A DNA stretch of 64,000 nt from Micromonospora carbonacea (GTDB taxonomy: Bacteria > Actinomycetota > Actinomycetes > Mycobacteriales > Micromonosporaceae): contig NZ_JACHMZ010000001.1 of assembly GCF_014205165.1 (NCBI RefSeq), positions 4,136,501-4,200,500 on the forward strand. Direction: 5' to 3'. A model generated the notes under the pieces. It searched no databases. It saw nothing but the letters and a program-made list of their open reading frames with translations, and was not told where the DNA came from. Of the stretch, positions 41,815-50,486 are shown piece after piece; the stretch's first letter is position 1; every line of letters begins with the position of its first letter. A program made the position numbers and the translations under genes.

Positions 41815-43625
41815 GGCGGCAGCGGGTGCCGCCGCACCGGAGCCTGGTGGTGCGGCTGCTGGCCACCTCCCTGCTGGTGGCGGTCTGCGCGATCCTGGCG
41901 ACGACCTGGCTGGCCGTGCAGTCGACGACCCGGGCGATCCGGCAGGAGCAGGGCCGCTCGCTCGCCGACGACAAGAGCATCTACGACACGATGGTGGGCT
42001 ACGCCGCCACCCACCGGGACTGGTCGCAGGTGGCCCCCGTGCTCGCCGAGCGGGCCGGCAAGCTCGAACGCCGGATCACCCTGATGACCCCCGACCGGCA
42101 GGTCATCGCCGACTCCGCGCCGCAGGGCCCGTCGCTGCACGGGGCGCGGCCGTCGGCGACCGTCGACCCGTTGCAGGTGGACCTGGGCCTGACCGGCGGG
42201 ACCGAGCGGATCGACCCGCGCGTGCTCGGGCCGTACGTGCTGACCGCGCAGGAGAGCGCCTTCAGCCGCGCGCTGGCCTCCCGGTGGCTCGGCTGCATCC
42301 GCGGCGAGTCCACGCTGGACGGCAAGGTCGTCGTCGGCCCGGGCGGACGGGCGGCGGTGCAGGTGACCGGGCCGGACGTGCGCGACGTCGCCGGCTTCTG
42401 CCTGCCGACCGAGCTGGCCGAGCCGATGCCGAGCGAGGCCAAGGGGATCGCGCAGCTGACGACCGCGACGAAGACGTGCCTGCGCGAGGCGAGGCTGCCC
42501 GACCGGGTCACGATCCGGGCGGACCGCAGCATGGTCCGCAGCGGCGACGCCCGCGTCGACCGGCAGGCCGACGCCTGCTTCCAGAAGGCGCGGCTCGCCC
42601 AGCTCAGGTCGTACGTGGCCCCGCCGGCCCTGCTCTTCGTGACCGACGAGGCCCAGGGCTCCACCGGGCCGGTGTTCAACCTGTCCCGGGGGAACCTGGT
42701 CCGCATCGCCCAGGTGACGGGAGCGGTGCTGGCCGCCACCGTGCTGATCACCGTCCTGGTCGGGCGGCGGCTGGTCCGGCCGTTGCGGGCACTGACCGAC
42801 GCCACCCGGCAGCCGATGGACGAGCAGGCCCGGGTGCCGGTGACCACCCGCGACGAGATCGGCCTGCTGGCCACCGCCCTCAACGACCTCGCCGCCCGGC
42901 GGGAACAGACCGAGGAGCTGCGCAAGAGCATGGTCAGCGACGTGGCGCACGAGCTGCGGACGCCGCTGAGCAACATCCGCAGCTGGCTGGAGGCCGCCCA
43001 GGACGGCCTCGCCCAGCCCGACGCGCAGCTGCTCAGCCTGCTGCTCGACGAGGCGCTGCTGTTGCAGCACATCATCGACGACCTGCGGGACCTGGCCGCC
43101 GCCGACGCCGGCGACCTGCGCATCCACCGCGAGCCGCACTTCGTGGCGGACCTGCTGGAGCAGGTCGTCGAGGCGCACCGGGGCGCCGCCGAGGCCGCCG
43201 GGGTGCGGCTGGGCACGGAGCTGCTCGCCGACCCGGAGCTGCCGGTCGACGGCCCCCGGCTGCGGCAGCTCGTCGGCAACGTGGTCGCCAACGCGGTCCG
43301 GCACACCCCCGCCGGCGGCTCGGTCACCGTGCGCTGCGCCGTCCACGACGACCAGGTCGCCATCGCCGTGTCCGACACCGGCACCGGCATCGCGCCCGCC
43401 GACCAGGCCAGGATCTTCGACCGCTTCTGGCGGGCCGACGACTCGCGGGCCCGCAGCACCGGGGGCAGCGGGCTCGGCCTGTCGATCGCCCGCAAGCTCG
43501 CCGAGGCCCACGACGGCACGATCGGCGTCGAGAGCGTCCTCGGCCGGGGCAGCACCTTCACCATCCGGCTGCCGGTCGCCGAGCCGGTGGCCGCCGGTCA
43601 CCGCCGTCCGGCCGTCCGGCGGTAG
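41811..43625 (+). CDS. Sensor histidine kinase with Cys-paired extracytoplasmic domain
   Basis: 604 residues from GTG 41811. Transmembrane helix 1 at about 12-36, extracytoplasmic domain about 38-295, helix 2 at 296-318, HAMP (318-370), dimerisation helix with H380 in SDVAHELRTPLSN, and ATPase (NVVANAVRHTP, SDTGTGIAP, GGSGLGLSIA). The outside part contains four cysteines (C162, C197, C223, C256). The last two lie in TCLREARL and ADACFQKARL, the same two-helix, two-Cys layout as the lipoprotein at 37200. The sensor and the lipoprotein may bind the same ligand or each other. Confidence 0.9.
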   Translation: MRRQRVPPHRSLVVRLLATSLLVAVCAILATTWLAVQSTTRAIRQEQGRSLADDKSIYDTMVGYAATHRDWSQVAPVLAERAGKLERRITLMTPDRQVIADSAPQGPSLHGARPSATVDPLQVDLGLTGGTERIDPRVLGPYVLTAQESAFSRALASRWLGCIRGESTLDGKVVVGPGGRAAVQVTGPDVRDVAGFCLPTELAEPMPSEAKGIAQLTTATKTCLREARLPDRVTIRADRSMVRSGDARVDRQADACFQKARLAQLRSYVAPPALLFVTDEAQGSTGPVFNLSRGNLVRIAQVTGAVLAATVLITVLVGRRLVRPLRALTDATRQPMDEQARVPVTTRDEIGLLATALNDLAARREQTEELRKSMVSDVAHELRTPLSNIRSWLEAAQDGLAQPDAQLLSLLLDEALLLQHIIDDLRDLAAADAGDLRIHREPHFVADLLEQVVEAHRGAAEAAGVRLGTELLADPELPVDGPRLRQLVGNVVANAVRHTPAGGSVTVRCAVHDDQVAIAVSDTGTGIAPADQARIFDRFWRADDSRARSTGGSGLGLSIARKLAEAHDGTIGVESVLGRGSTFTIRLPVAEPVAAGHRRPAVRR

Positions 43626-43677
43626 CGGGGCGGGGCGGCGGGGCCGCGCCTGTCGGGCCGCCGGGCGGGCGCGCTGC

Positions 43678-44073
43678 TCACCGCCCGTCGCGGCGCAGCA
43701 CCAGCGTCCCGCCGAAGCCGCCGAACGCGTGGGTCGAGCCGACGCACAGCACCAGGTCGTAGTCGCCGTCGGGCACGTACGTCCGTGCGTCGCGCCGGTG
43801 CAGGGTGAGCCGGTCCGCGAGGCCGCGCGCGTCGGCGGCGTCGGCGGCGCGTTCGAGGGCGTACGCGCTGACGTCCACGCCGTCCGCGTGCCCGTCCGGA
43901 TGGTGGGCGAGGGCCTGCAACGCCCAGGCCGCCTCGCCACAGCCGAGGTCGAGCACGCGGGCCGTCGGTTGCCGGCCCGCCCGGCGTAGGAGCCGGTTGA
44001 CGTTGACGCCGAAGATCGGCGCCGCGATCGGGTGGCGCGAGTGCGCGATGCTGCTGAGCCGTTGACGATCCAC
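43678..44073 (-). pseudogene. SAM-dependent methyltransferase, C-terminally truncated
   Basis: The translation VDRQRLSSIAHSRHPIAAPIFG...ARVLDLGCGEAAWALQAL...YDLVLCVGSTHAFGGFGGTLVLRRDGR has intact SAM-binding motif I (VLDLGCGEAAW), but stops right after the motif IV region, at 131 codons. Family members are roughly twice this length and continue with the PGG-containing strands. The lost part would have lain where the convergent kinase gene now ends (43625). GTG 44073 is the family-like start; GTG 44088 is an alternative. It is probably not a working methyltransferase. Confidence 0.65.
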
Positions 44074-44153
44074 CGCCCGAGTCAACACGACTCCGGCCGC
44101 CCGCCGCACCGCCGGTCGTCGGGCCGGGCGCGGCGACGCCACGGGCGGACCGG

Positions 44154-44759
44154 TCACGGCGGGTCGAGCGGCCTGGCCTTCTGCGGGTGGAGGGTCTCGT
44201 GCCGGGCCAGCATCGCGACGAACTCGGCGATCTTCCGCTCGCGGGTCTGCGCCCGCTTGACGGCGTTGAGCCGGTGGGCGAGAGCGAACCGGTTGGTCCT
44301 GGTGAGCACGTCGAACATGGCCTGGGCGGCGGGGTCGGCGGCGATGGCGGCGAGGAGGTCGGCCGGCACCTCGGCCTCCGACGACGGGGCGTAGGCGGCC
44401 GCCCACCGCCCGTCGGCCTTGGCGGCCTCCACCGCCGCGCGGCCCGGGGGCAGCATCCGCCCGTCCGCCTCCAGCCGGGCCACGTGGGCGACGTTGCGCT
44501 GCGACCAGGCGCTGCGGGGCCGGCGCGGGGTGAACCGGATCCAGGAGGTCTCCTGGTCCCGTTTGCGGGCCTGCCCGTCGATCCAGCCGAAGCACAGGGC
44601 CTCGTCGACCGCCTGCTGCCAGGTCAGCGTCGTGACGGTGCCGCCCTTGCGGGTCAGGGCGAGCCAGACGCCGGGCGACGTGGCGTGGTGGGTCGACAGC
44701 CACGCGCGCAGCGCGTCCGCGTCGGCGACGATCAACTCGTCCAGCTCGGCAGTCGCCAT
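44154..44759 (-). CDS. YdeI/OmpD-associated family protein
   Basis: 201 residues with the full set of blocks of this family: FGWIDGQARKRDQETSWIRFTPRRPRSAWSQRNVAHVARLEADGRM in the middle and LTRTNRFALAHRLNAVKRAQTRERKIAEFVAMLARHE at the end. The family is cytoplasmic and helical and has been linked to bacteriocin or peptide tolerance, but its biochemical role is unclear. ATG 44759. It stands between the broken methyltransferase and the HxlR gene on the same strand with 65-80-bp gaps; no clear operon partner. Confidence 0.88.
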   Translation of the reverse strand: MATAELDELIVADADALRAWLSTHHATSPGVWLALTRKGGTVTTLTWQQAVDEALCFGWIDGQARKRDQETSWIRFTPRRPRSAWSQRNVAHVARLEADGRMLPPGRAAVEAAKADGRWAAAYAPSSEAEVPADLLAAIAADPAAQAMFDVLTRTNRFALAHRLNAVKRAQTRERKIAEFVAMLARHETLHPQKARPLDPP

Positions 44760-44824
44760 GAGGGCAGGTTAGCCCGCCGTGGCTGGGGCGGTGGCCGCAC
44801 CCTCCGGGTCACCGTGCCGCCGGG

Positions 44825-45241
44825 TCAGACCCGCTCCCGGGCGGATCGCCGACGGGCCGCGGCGATCTCGGGATGGTGGCCGACGGCCCAACCGGCCAGC
44901 GCGGAGAGCGGCTCCAGCAGGCTGACGCCGAGTGGCGTCAGCCGGTACTCGACGCTCGGCGGCGACGTGGGGAACACCTCCCGCTCGACCAGACCGTCGC
45001 TCTCCAACGTGCGCAGGCTCCGGGTGAGCATCCGCTGGCTGATGCCGTCGACTGCCCGATGCAACTCGTTGAACCGGTGCGGCCGCTGGTCGAGCAGGGT
45101 GAGCAGCAGCAGCGTCCACTTGTCGCTCACCCGCCGCAGCACGTCGGTGACCGGGCAGTTCTCGTACTCGCCGGCCGGCACGGGCTGCGGCAACCGGTGG
45201 CCGCCCAGCCCGGCACGCACACCGGTGTTCCCTGTGGCCAT
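44825..45241 (-). CDS. HxlR-family transcriptional regulator
   Basis: 138 residues: CPVTDVLRRVSDKWTLLLLTLLDQRPHRFNELHRAVDGISQRMLTRSLRTLESDGLVEREVFPTSPPSVEYRLTPLG is the complete HxlR winged helix with the initial Cys. Ends with a helical dimerisation part. ATG 45241 has AAGAAGG 7 nt upstream. It is divergent from an SDR gene 77 bp away, the standard arrangement in which HxlR represses an oxidoreductase. A short GAAGG-TG-CCTTC dyad overlaps its ribosome site. Confidence 0.9.
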   Translation of the reverse strand: MATGNTGVRAGLGGHRLPQPVPAGEYENCPVTDVLRRVSDKWTLLLLTLLDQRPHRFNELHRAVDGISQRMLTRSLRTLESDGLVEREVFPTSPPSVEYRLTPLGVSLLEPLSALAGWAVGHHPEIAAARRRSARERV

Positions 45242-45318
45242 GAAGGTGCCTTCTTTCGCTCGCGCCGGTCGACTGCCCAGGATGGACCCGGTCGGTGAGG
45301 AACCGTAGTGGAGGCGGC

Positions 45319-46113
45319 ATGGGCTTCGTGGTGGTCAGTGGCGGCACCAACGGAATGGGACGGGCGTTCGCCGTCGGGCGGGCCGAACGCGGTGACCGGG
45401 TGCTGGTGCTCGGCCGCAACCGCGAACGCGGCGAGGCGCTGGCGGGTGGGTCCGTCGCGTTCCTTCCGGTGGACCTCTCCAGCGTGGCCGAGACCCGGCA
45501 GGTCGTCGCGCACATCCTCACCGAGCACCACGTCGTGGATGCGCTGACGCTGTTCGCCAACGCGGTGGCGCCGCGTCGGGTCGTGACCGACGAGGGGCTG
45601 GAGCAGACGTTCGCGCTCTACTATCTCAGTCGCCATCTGCTCAGCTTCGGCCTGCGTCCCGCCCTGGACCGGGCCGCCGCACCGGTGATCGTGAACGTCG
45701 CCGGCGTCGGCGTCACGCGGGGCGGGGTGCGCTGGGCCGACCCGCAGCTGACCTCGGGCTACTCGGCCGTCACCGCCCAGTTGCAGGCCGGTCGCGCCAA
45801 CGATCTGCTCGGCGTGGGCTTCGCCGCGCAGTCCGGCAGTCGCGCCCGTTACGTGCTCTACCATCCCGGTTTCACCCGCAGCGGCGACCGTGGCCCGCTG
45901 CCGCTGCTCGTGCGTGGGCTGCTGGCGGCGGCGTCGGTGGCGGCCCGCCCCGTCGCGGACTCGGTCGCCCCGATCCACCGGTTCCTCGACACGCCACCGG
46001 CCGAGCCGCTGACGGCCGTCGACCGCCACAAGCGGCTTCCGCTCGACCTTCCCACGCTCGACCCGCAGAACGCCGCACATCTGATGCAGCTCACGGAGAA
46101 GCTGCTCGACTGA
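45319..46113 (+). CDS. SDR-fold protein lacking the usual catalytic lysine
   Basis: 264 residues from ATG 45319 (GGAGG 4 nt upstream). The Rossmann loop is SGGTNGMGRAFAVG and the fold looks like an SDR, but the NNAG motif is replaced by FANAVAP and the active-site motif reads YSAVT instead of YxxxK. So it may bind a nucleotide without normal dehydrogenase activity, or use another proton relay. It is probably controlled by the divergent HxlR regulator. Substrate unknown. Confidence 0.75.
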   Translation: MGFVVVSGGTNGMGRAFAVGRAERGDRVLVLGRNRERGEALAGGSVAFLPVDLSSVAETRQVVAHILTEHHVVDALTLFANAVAPRRVVTDEGLEQTFALYYLSRHLLSFGLRPALDRAAAPVIVNVAGVGVTRGGVRWADPQLTSGYSAVTAQLQAGRANDLLGVGFAAQSGSRARYVLYHPGFTRSGDRGPLPLLVRGLLAAASVAARPVADSVAPIHRFLDTPPAEPLTAVDRHKRLPLDLPTLDPQNAAHLMQLTEKLLD

Positions 46114-46125
46114 CCGCGCGCGGCG

Positions 46126-47235
46126 TCACGCCCGGTGTGCCCGCCACTGCTCGGCCGGGGTGAGCGGCACGAGCGGCGGCCGCTTGACGGCCGTGGTCAG
46201 CTCGATCCGCCGCCCCTCGGCGGCCGAGCGCAGCAGGGCGGTCATCGTGTCGAGCACGTGCAGCGCGACGTCGCCGCCGGCCCGCGGCGCACGCCGGCCG
46301 TCGGCGGTGACGGCGTCGATCAGGCCGACGCCCCGGGCACCGTCGACGTAGCCGGCCCCCGGTGGCAGGGCGCGCCACCCGCCGTCGCCGAGCGCGAACA
46401 GGCGGACCTCGCCGTCGAAGTGGTTCGGGTCGGGCACGGCGAGGGTGCCGGTCTCCCCGTGCACCTCGATCGGCGCGGCCGTGGTCGCGACGCCGTCGAA
46501 GCTCGTGGTGAGGGTGGACAGCACCCCGTCGGCGTGTTCGAGCACGCCGGTGACATGGGTGTCCACCCGCACCGGCACCCGCTGGCCGAGGCGCGGGCCC
46601 GAGCCGATGACGCGCTCGTCGCGCAGCCGGCTGGCGGCTCCGTGCACCGCCCGGACCGGCCCGAGCAGGTGGACCAGCGCCGAGATGTAGTACGGCCCCA
46701 TGTCCAGCAGCGGCCCCCCGCCCGGGGCGTAGTAGAAGTCGGGGTGGGGATGCCACCGCTCGTGCCCGGGGGTGACCATGACGGCCGACGCGGACAGCGG
46801 GCGGCCGATGAGCCCGCCGTCGATCGCGGCGCGCGCCGTCTGCGTGCCCGTGCCCAGGACGGTGTCCGGCGCGCACCCGACGCGGACGCCGGCCGCCGCG
46901 GCCCGCTCGACGGTCGCCCGGCCGTCCGCGAAGGTGGCGGCGAGCGGCTTCTCCACGTACACGTGCTTGCCGGCGTCGATCGCGGCGCGGGAGACCTCGG
47001 CGTGCGCCGCGGGGATCGTCAGGTTGAGCACCGTCTGCACGTCGGGGCGGTCGAGCAGGCGCTCGACGCGCACCGCCTCCGCGCCGGGGAGCCGGGCTGC
47101 GGTCGCGGCGGACCGGGCGGGGTCGAGGTCGGCCACCGCCACGACGCGTACCGCCGGGTGGTCCGCGAGCGTGTCCAGGTAGGCGCGGGAGATGACCCCG
47201 AGCCCTACGACGCCGACGCGGTGCGGGTCGCCCAC
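46126..47235 (-). CDS. Gfo/Idh/MocA-family oxidoreductase
   Basis: 369 residues: RVGVVGLGVISRAYLDTLADHP (Rossmann loop), GKHVYVEKPLAATFADG with the conserved EKP, and a C-terminal alpha/beta domain with GGGPLLDMGPYYISALVHLLGP. Members are NAD(P)-dependent sugar or inositol dehydrogenases. GTG 47235 overlaps the upstream ThuA-like gene by 31 bp. The pairing with ThuA is common in sugar catabolism (trehalose or glucoside 3-keto routes). It may be a read-through target of the pca operon, which ends 42 bp before thuA-like. Confidence 0.88.
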   Translation of the reverse strand: MGDPHRVGVVGLGVISRAYLDTLADHPAVRVVAVADLDPARSAATAARLPGAEAVRVERLLDRPDVQTVLNLTIPAAHAEVSRAAIDAGKHVYVEKPLAATFADGRATVERAAAAGVRVGCAPDTVLGTGTQTARAAIDGGLIGRPLSASAVMVTPGHERWHPHPDFYYAPGGGPLLDMGPYYISALVHLLGPVRAVHGAASRLRDERVIGSGPRLGQRVPVRVDTHVTGVLEHADGVLSTLTTSFDGVATTAAPIEVHGETGTLAVPDPNHFDGEVRLFALGDGGWRALPPGAGYVDGARGVGLIDAVTADGRRAPRAGGDVALHVLDTMTALLRSAAEGRRIELTTAVKRPPLVPLTPAEQWRAHRA

Positions 47236-47915
47236 ACCATGCCCCTCTCGATGACGGTGCGGATGCTCGGGTGCTCCAGCACGTCGAGGCTGTGCCCCGG
47301 GGTGGTCACGACGACGCGCCCGGCGCCCCACCGCCGGGTCCAGATCGCCGGCGAGGTGACCGGCCGGTGCCACGGCTGCCACGGCTGCGCCGGGTGGGTG
47401 GTGGTGGCCAGCACGTCGATCAGGTCGTCGTGCAGCACCCAGTACTGCTCGGTGACCAGCTCGACGTCGCCGATCCCCGCGGTGATCGGATGCTCCCGGC
47501 CCAGGTCGGTGAGGCGGATCGTGTGCGGCAGGAAGTTGTCCTCCGCCCCGCCGTGGCGCTCGCACGGCTCCTTGCCCGGGTGGGTCGCGAACTGGCCGCC
47601 GACGAGGTGCAGGTAGTCCGACGACATCCGGAACGAGTCGACGATGCCGCCGTGCCAGCCGGTGAACCCCGTCCCGGCGGCGACCGCCGCGCTGAGGCCC
47701 GCGACCTGCTCCGGGGTGATCTGCGACATCGTCACGCACTGCACGACGAGGTCGGTGGCGGCCAGCTCGTCGGCGTCGGCGTAGACGTCCGTCGACTCCT
47801 CGATCCGTACCGCGTAGCCGCTGCGTTCGAGGAACGGCAGGAACAGCTCCGTGGCCCGGACCGGCTCGTGCCCCTCCCATCCGCCCCGCACCACCAGTGC
47901 TCTGCGCTGCGCCAC
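47205..47915 (-). CDS. ThuA-like domain protein
   Basis: 236 residues of the ThuA class-I glutamine-amidotransferase-like fold: ALVVRGGWEGHEPVRATELFLPFLERSGYAVRIEEST, TGFTGWHGGIVDSFRMSSDYLHLVGGQFATHPG, and ITAGIGDVELVTEQYWV. ThuA proteins work with Gfo/Idh/MocA enzymes on oxidised disaccharides; the exact reaction is not settled. GTG 47915 follows GGGAG by 5-6 nt. It is 41 bp downstream of pcaC on the same strand. Confidence 0.85.
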   Translation of the reverse strand: MAQRRALVVRGGWEGHEPVRATELFLPFLERSGYAVRIEESTDVYADADELAATDLVVQCVTMSQITPEQVAGLSAAVAAGTGFTGWHGGIVDSFRMSSDYLHLVGGQFATHPGKEPCERHGGAEDNFLPHTIRLTDLGREHPITAGIGDVELVTEQYWVLHDDLIDVLATTTHPAQPWQPWHRPVTSPAIWTRRWGAGRVVVTTPGHSLDVLEHPSIRTVIERGMVWATRTASAS

Positions 47916-47956
47916 CCTCGCTCCCTTCCTGGCCCGTGCGCCGAGGCCCACCGGGC

Positions 47957-48343
47957 TCACGCTTCGCCGGGCTCCTGCCGCAGGGCCTCCCGGGCCACCC
48001 TGAACGCCCGGTTCGCCGCCGGTACGCCAGCGTAGACGCCGACCTGGAGCAGGACCTCCGCCACCTCCTGCGGGCTCAACCCGTTGCGCAGCGCGGCGCG
48101 GACGTGCAGGGCCAGCTCCTCGTCGTGGTGCAGGGCGGCGAGCACGGCGAGGGTCACGCAGCTCCGGGCGCGGCGGTCCAGGCCGGGCCGGGTCCACACC
48201 TCCCCCCACGCGTAGCGGGTGATGAAGTCCTGGAAGTCGGCGGTGAACGCGTCGGTGCCGGCGATCGCGCGGTCGACGTGCGCGTCCCCCAGCACCTCCC
48301 GGCGCACCGTCATGCCTGCGTCGTGCCGCTCGCGGTCGTTCAT
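47957..48343 (-). CDS. pcaC: 4-carboxymuconolactone decarboxylase
   Basis: 128 residues, AhpD-like helical fold: RREVLGDAHVDRAIAGTDAFTADFQDFITRYAWGEVWTRPGLDRRARSCVTLAVLAALHHDEELALHVRAALRNG is a near-canonical PcaC. It makes 3-oxoadipate enol-lactone. It is free-standing here, not fused to PcaD as PcaL in many actinobacteria. ATG 48343 overlaps pcaD by ATGA. Confidence 0.92.
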   Translation of the reverse strand: MNDRERHDAGMTVRREVLGDAHVDRAIAGTDAFTADFQDFITRYAWGEVWTRPGLDRRARSCVTLAVLAALHHDEELALHVRAALRNGLSPQEVAEVLLQVGVYAGVPAANRAFRVAREALRQEPGEA

Positions 48344-49137
48344 CGGTCACCGGGTTCCTCGTCGACGGGGCCGGGCGGGAGGAGGTGGTCCCGCAGGAGC
48401 CGGCCCACCCGCCCGGGTTGCTCCACGTTGGCCAGGTGCGCCGCCGCGTCGACCACGGCCAGCCGCGCCCCGGGGATCCGTCGGACGATCTCGCGGGCGT
48501 GCGCGACCGGGGTGGCCGGGTCGTCCGCGCCGGCGACGACAAGCGTCGGCGCGCCGATCCGGCCGAGATCCGCGCGCAGGTCCATCGTGGCGATCGCCTC
48601 GCAGCAGGCGGCGTAGCCGGCCGGGGAGGTCGCGGTCAGCATGGCGCGGTAGCCGGCGACCACGTCCGGCCGGACCGCGGCGAACGCCGGGGTGAACCAG
48701 CGGGCCACCACCGCGTCGGCGATCGCCGCCAGGCCGCCGGCGCGCACCGTCGCCGCCCGGGCCCGCCACTGCCCGGGCGGGCCGAGCGACGCCGAGGTGC
48801 ACAGCAGCGCCAGCCGCCGCACTCGCTCGGGCGCGTGCGCGGCGAGCCACATGCCGACCATGCCGCCGAGGGACAACCCCGCGTAGTGGACCCACGGCAC
48901 GTCGAGGTCGTCCAGCGTCCGCAGCAGCTCCCGGCCCAGCAGGTCCATCGTGTACGGCCCGGCCGGCACCGCCGAGCGGCCGTGGCCCAGGTGGTCGTAC
49001 CGGATGACCCGGAAGTGCCGCGCGAGCGCCGGGACCTGGGGTCCCCACATCGCCCCGGTGGTGCCGAGCGAGCCGCCGAGCAGCAGCACCGGCGCGGCGG
49101 CCGGGCCGTCGACGGCGAGGTGCAGGCGGGCGGTCAC
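48340..49137 (-). CDS. pcaD: 3-oxoadipate enol-lactonase
   Basis: 265-residue alpha/beta hydrolase. Nucleophile elbow GLSLGG, oxyanion region LGGSLGTTGAMW, acid Asp in VAGADDPATPV, and His in DAAAHLANVEQP. It hydrolyses the enol-lactone to 3-oxoadipate. GTG 49137 overlaps pcaB by GTGA and its stop overlaps pcaC, so the last three genes are translationally chained. Confidence 0.93.
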   Translation of the reverse strand: MTARLHLAVDGPAAAPVLLLGGSLGTTGAMWGPQVPALARHFRVIRYDHLGHGRSAVPAGPYTMDLLGRELLRTLDDLDVPWVHYAGLSLGGMVGMWLAAHAPERVRRLALLCTSASLGPPGQWRARAATVRAGGLAAIADAVVARWFTPAFAAVRPDVVAGYRAMLTATSPAGYAACCEAIATMDLRADLGRIGAPTLVVAGADDPATPVAHAREIVRRIPGARLAVVDAAAHLANVEQPGRVGRLLRDHLLPPGPVDEEPGDR

Positions 49138-50486
49138 CCGTGGCCGTCCCGGGTGGCGGCCAGGGCGCGGTCGACGAGCCGGCCGGCGGAGCCGAGCCAG
49201 CGGCGCGGGTCGAGCGCCTCGTCGACGTCGGCCTCGGACAGGTGGGCGCGGATGTCGGGGTCGGCGAGCAGCGCGGCCCGGAACGCGGGCGCGGCGGCGG
49301 CGCGGGCGACCAGGTCGTGTGCGACGCCGCGGCCGACGGCCGGGGCGAGCCGCGCGGCGACGGCCTCGGCGAGCACGAGGCCGCCGGCCGCGTCGAGGTT
49401 CTCCCGCATCCGCCCGGGGTGGACCCGCAGCCCGGCCAGCATCCGGGCGCAGCGGGCGGCCGCGCCGCCGGCGCAGCGCAGCAGGTCGAGCAGGGGTTCC
49501 CACTCGGCGTGCCAGGCGCCGGCGGCGCGCTCGTGCTCGTGCACGGCCGCGGCGAACAGCGTGGCGACGAGGCCCGGGGCGCGGCGCGTCGCGGCGGTGA
49601 CGAGAACCGAGTCCACCGGGTTGCGCTTGTGCGGCATGGCCGAGGAGCCGCCCCGCCCGGCGTCGCCCTCGGCGACCTCGCCGACCTCGGTCTGGGCGAG
49701 CAGCCCGACGTCGAGCGCGGCCTTGCCGGTGGCCACGAGGAGTCCGCCGCAGGCGGCGGCCAGGTCGAGCCGGGGCTGTCGGCGGGTGTGCCAGGGCAGC
49801 GCGGTGGCGGGCAGGCCCAGGTGCGCCGCGAACCGCTCGGCGACCTGCGGGCCCGCCGGGCCGAACGCGGCCAGGGTGCCGACCGCGCCGCCGAGCTGCG
49901 CGGGCTGCGCCGCGGCCGCCTGCCGGAGCCGGTCGCGGGCGTCGGCCAGGCCGGTCAGCCAGCCTGCCGCCTTGAGTCCGAACGTGGTCGGCGCGGCCTG
50001 CTGCCCGAGGGTCCGGGCGACCATCACCGTGTCCCGGTGGGCGGCGGCGAGCCGGGCGGCGGCGGCGACGGCGGCGTCGAGGTGCCGCCGCAGCGGGTCG
50101 TGCGCCCGCACGGCCACCAGGGTCAGCGCCGTGTCCAGGACGTCCTGGCTGGTCGCCCCGACGTGCACCCAGGGCCGGGCGGACGCCGGCACGGCGGCGG
50201 TCAGCTCGCGCACGAGCGGGACGACCGGGTTGCCGGCGGCGTCGGCCGCCCGGCCGAGCGCCACCGGGTCGTACCGCCCGGCGTGGCAGTGCGCGACGAT
50301 CGCGTCGGCGGCCGCCGGGGGCGTCACGCCGGCGTCCGCCGCGGCGCGGGCGAGCGCGGCCTCCACGTCGAGCATCGCCCGCAGCAGGGCCGGGTCGCCG
50401 AGTTCCGCGTCGACGTCCGGGGCCCCGGAGAGGCCACCGAGCAGCCCGCCGGGCAGGCCGTCAGACGGCGAAGAAGACGGTCTCAC
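49134..50486 (-). CDS. pcaB: 3-carboxy-cis,cis-muconate cycloisomerase
   Basis: 450 residues of the fumarase/aspartase superfamily; GSSAMPHKRNPVDS is the class signature and HVGATSQDVLDTALT the other active-site loop. It converts carboxymuconate to 4-carboxymuconolactone. The start is GTG 50486, inside the end of pcaG (26-bp overlap); no other start codon is close to the conserved region. It is in the usual H-G-B-D-C order. Confidence 0.93.
   Translation of the reverse strand: MRPSSSPSDGLPGGLLGGLSGAPDVDAELGDPALLRAMLDVEAALARAAADAGVTPPAAADAIVAHCHAGRYDPVALGRAADAAGNPVVPLVRELTAAVPASARPWVHVGATSQDVLDTALTLVAVRAHDPLRRHLDAAVAAAARLAAAHRDTVMVARTLGQQAAPTTFGLKAAGWLTGLADARDRLRQAAAAQPAQLGGAVGTLAAFGPAGPQVAERFAAHLGLPATALPWHTRRQPRLDLAAACGGLLVATGKAALDVGLLAQTEVGEVAEGDAGRGGSSAMPHKRNPVDSVLVTAATRRAPGLVATLFAAAVHEHERAAGAWHAEWEPLLDLLRCAGGAAARCARMLAGLRVHPGRMRENLDAAGGLVLAEAVAARLAPAVGRGVAHDLVARAAAAPAFRAALLADPDIRAHLSEADVDEALDPRRWLGSAGRLVDRALAATRDGHG

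Noticed and set aside
43626..43677. Terminator between the kinase and the broken methyltransferase
   Set aside because: Only interrupted GC pairings can be formed; not convincing as a terminator.
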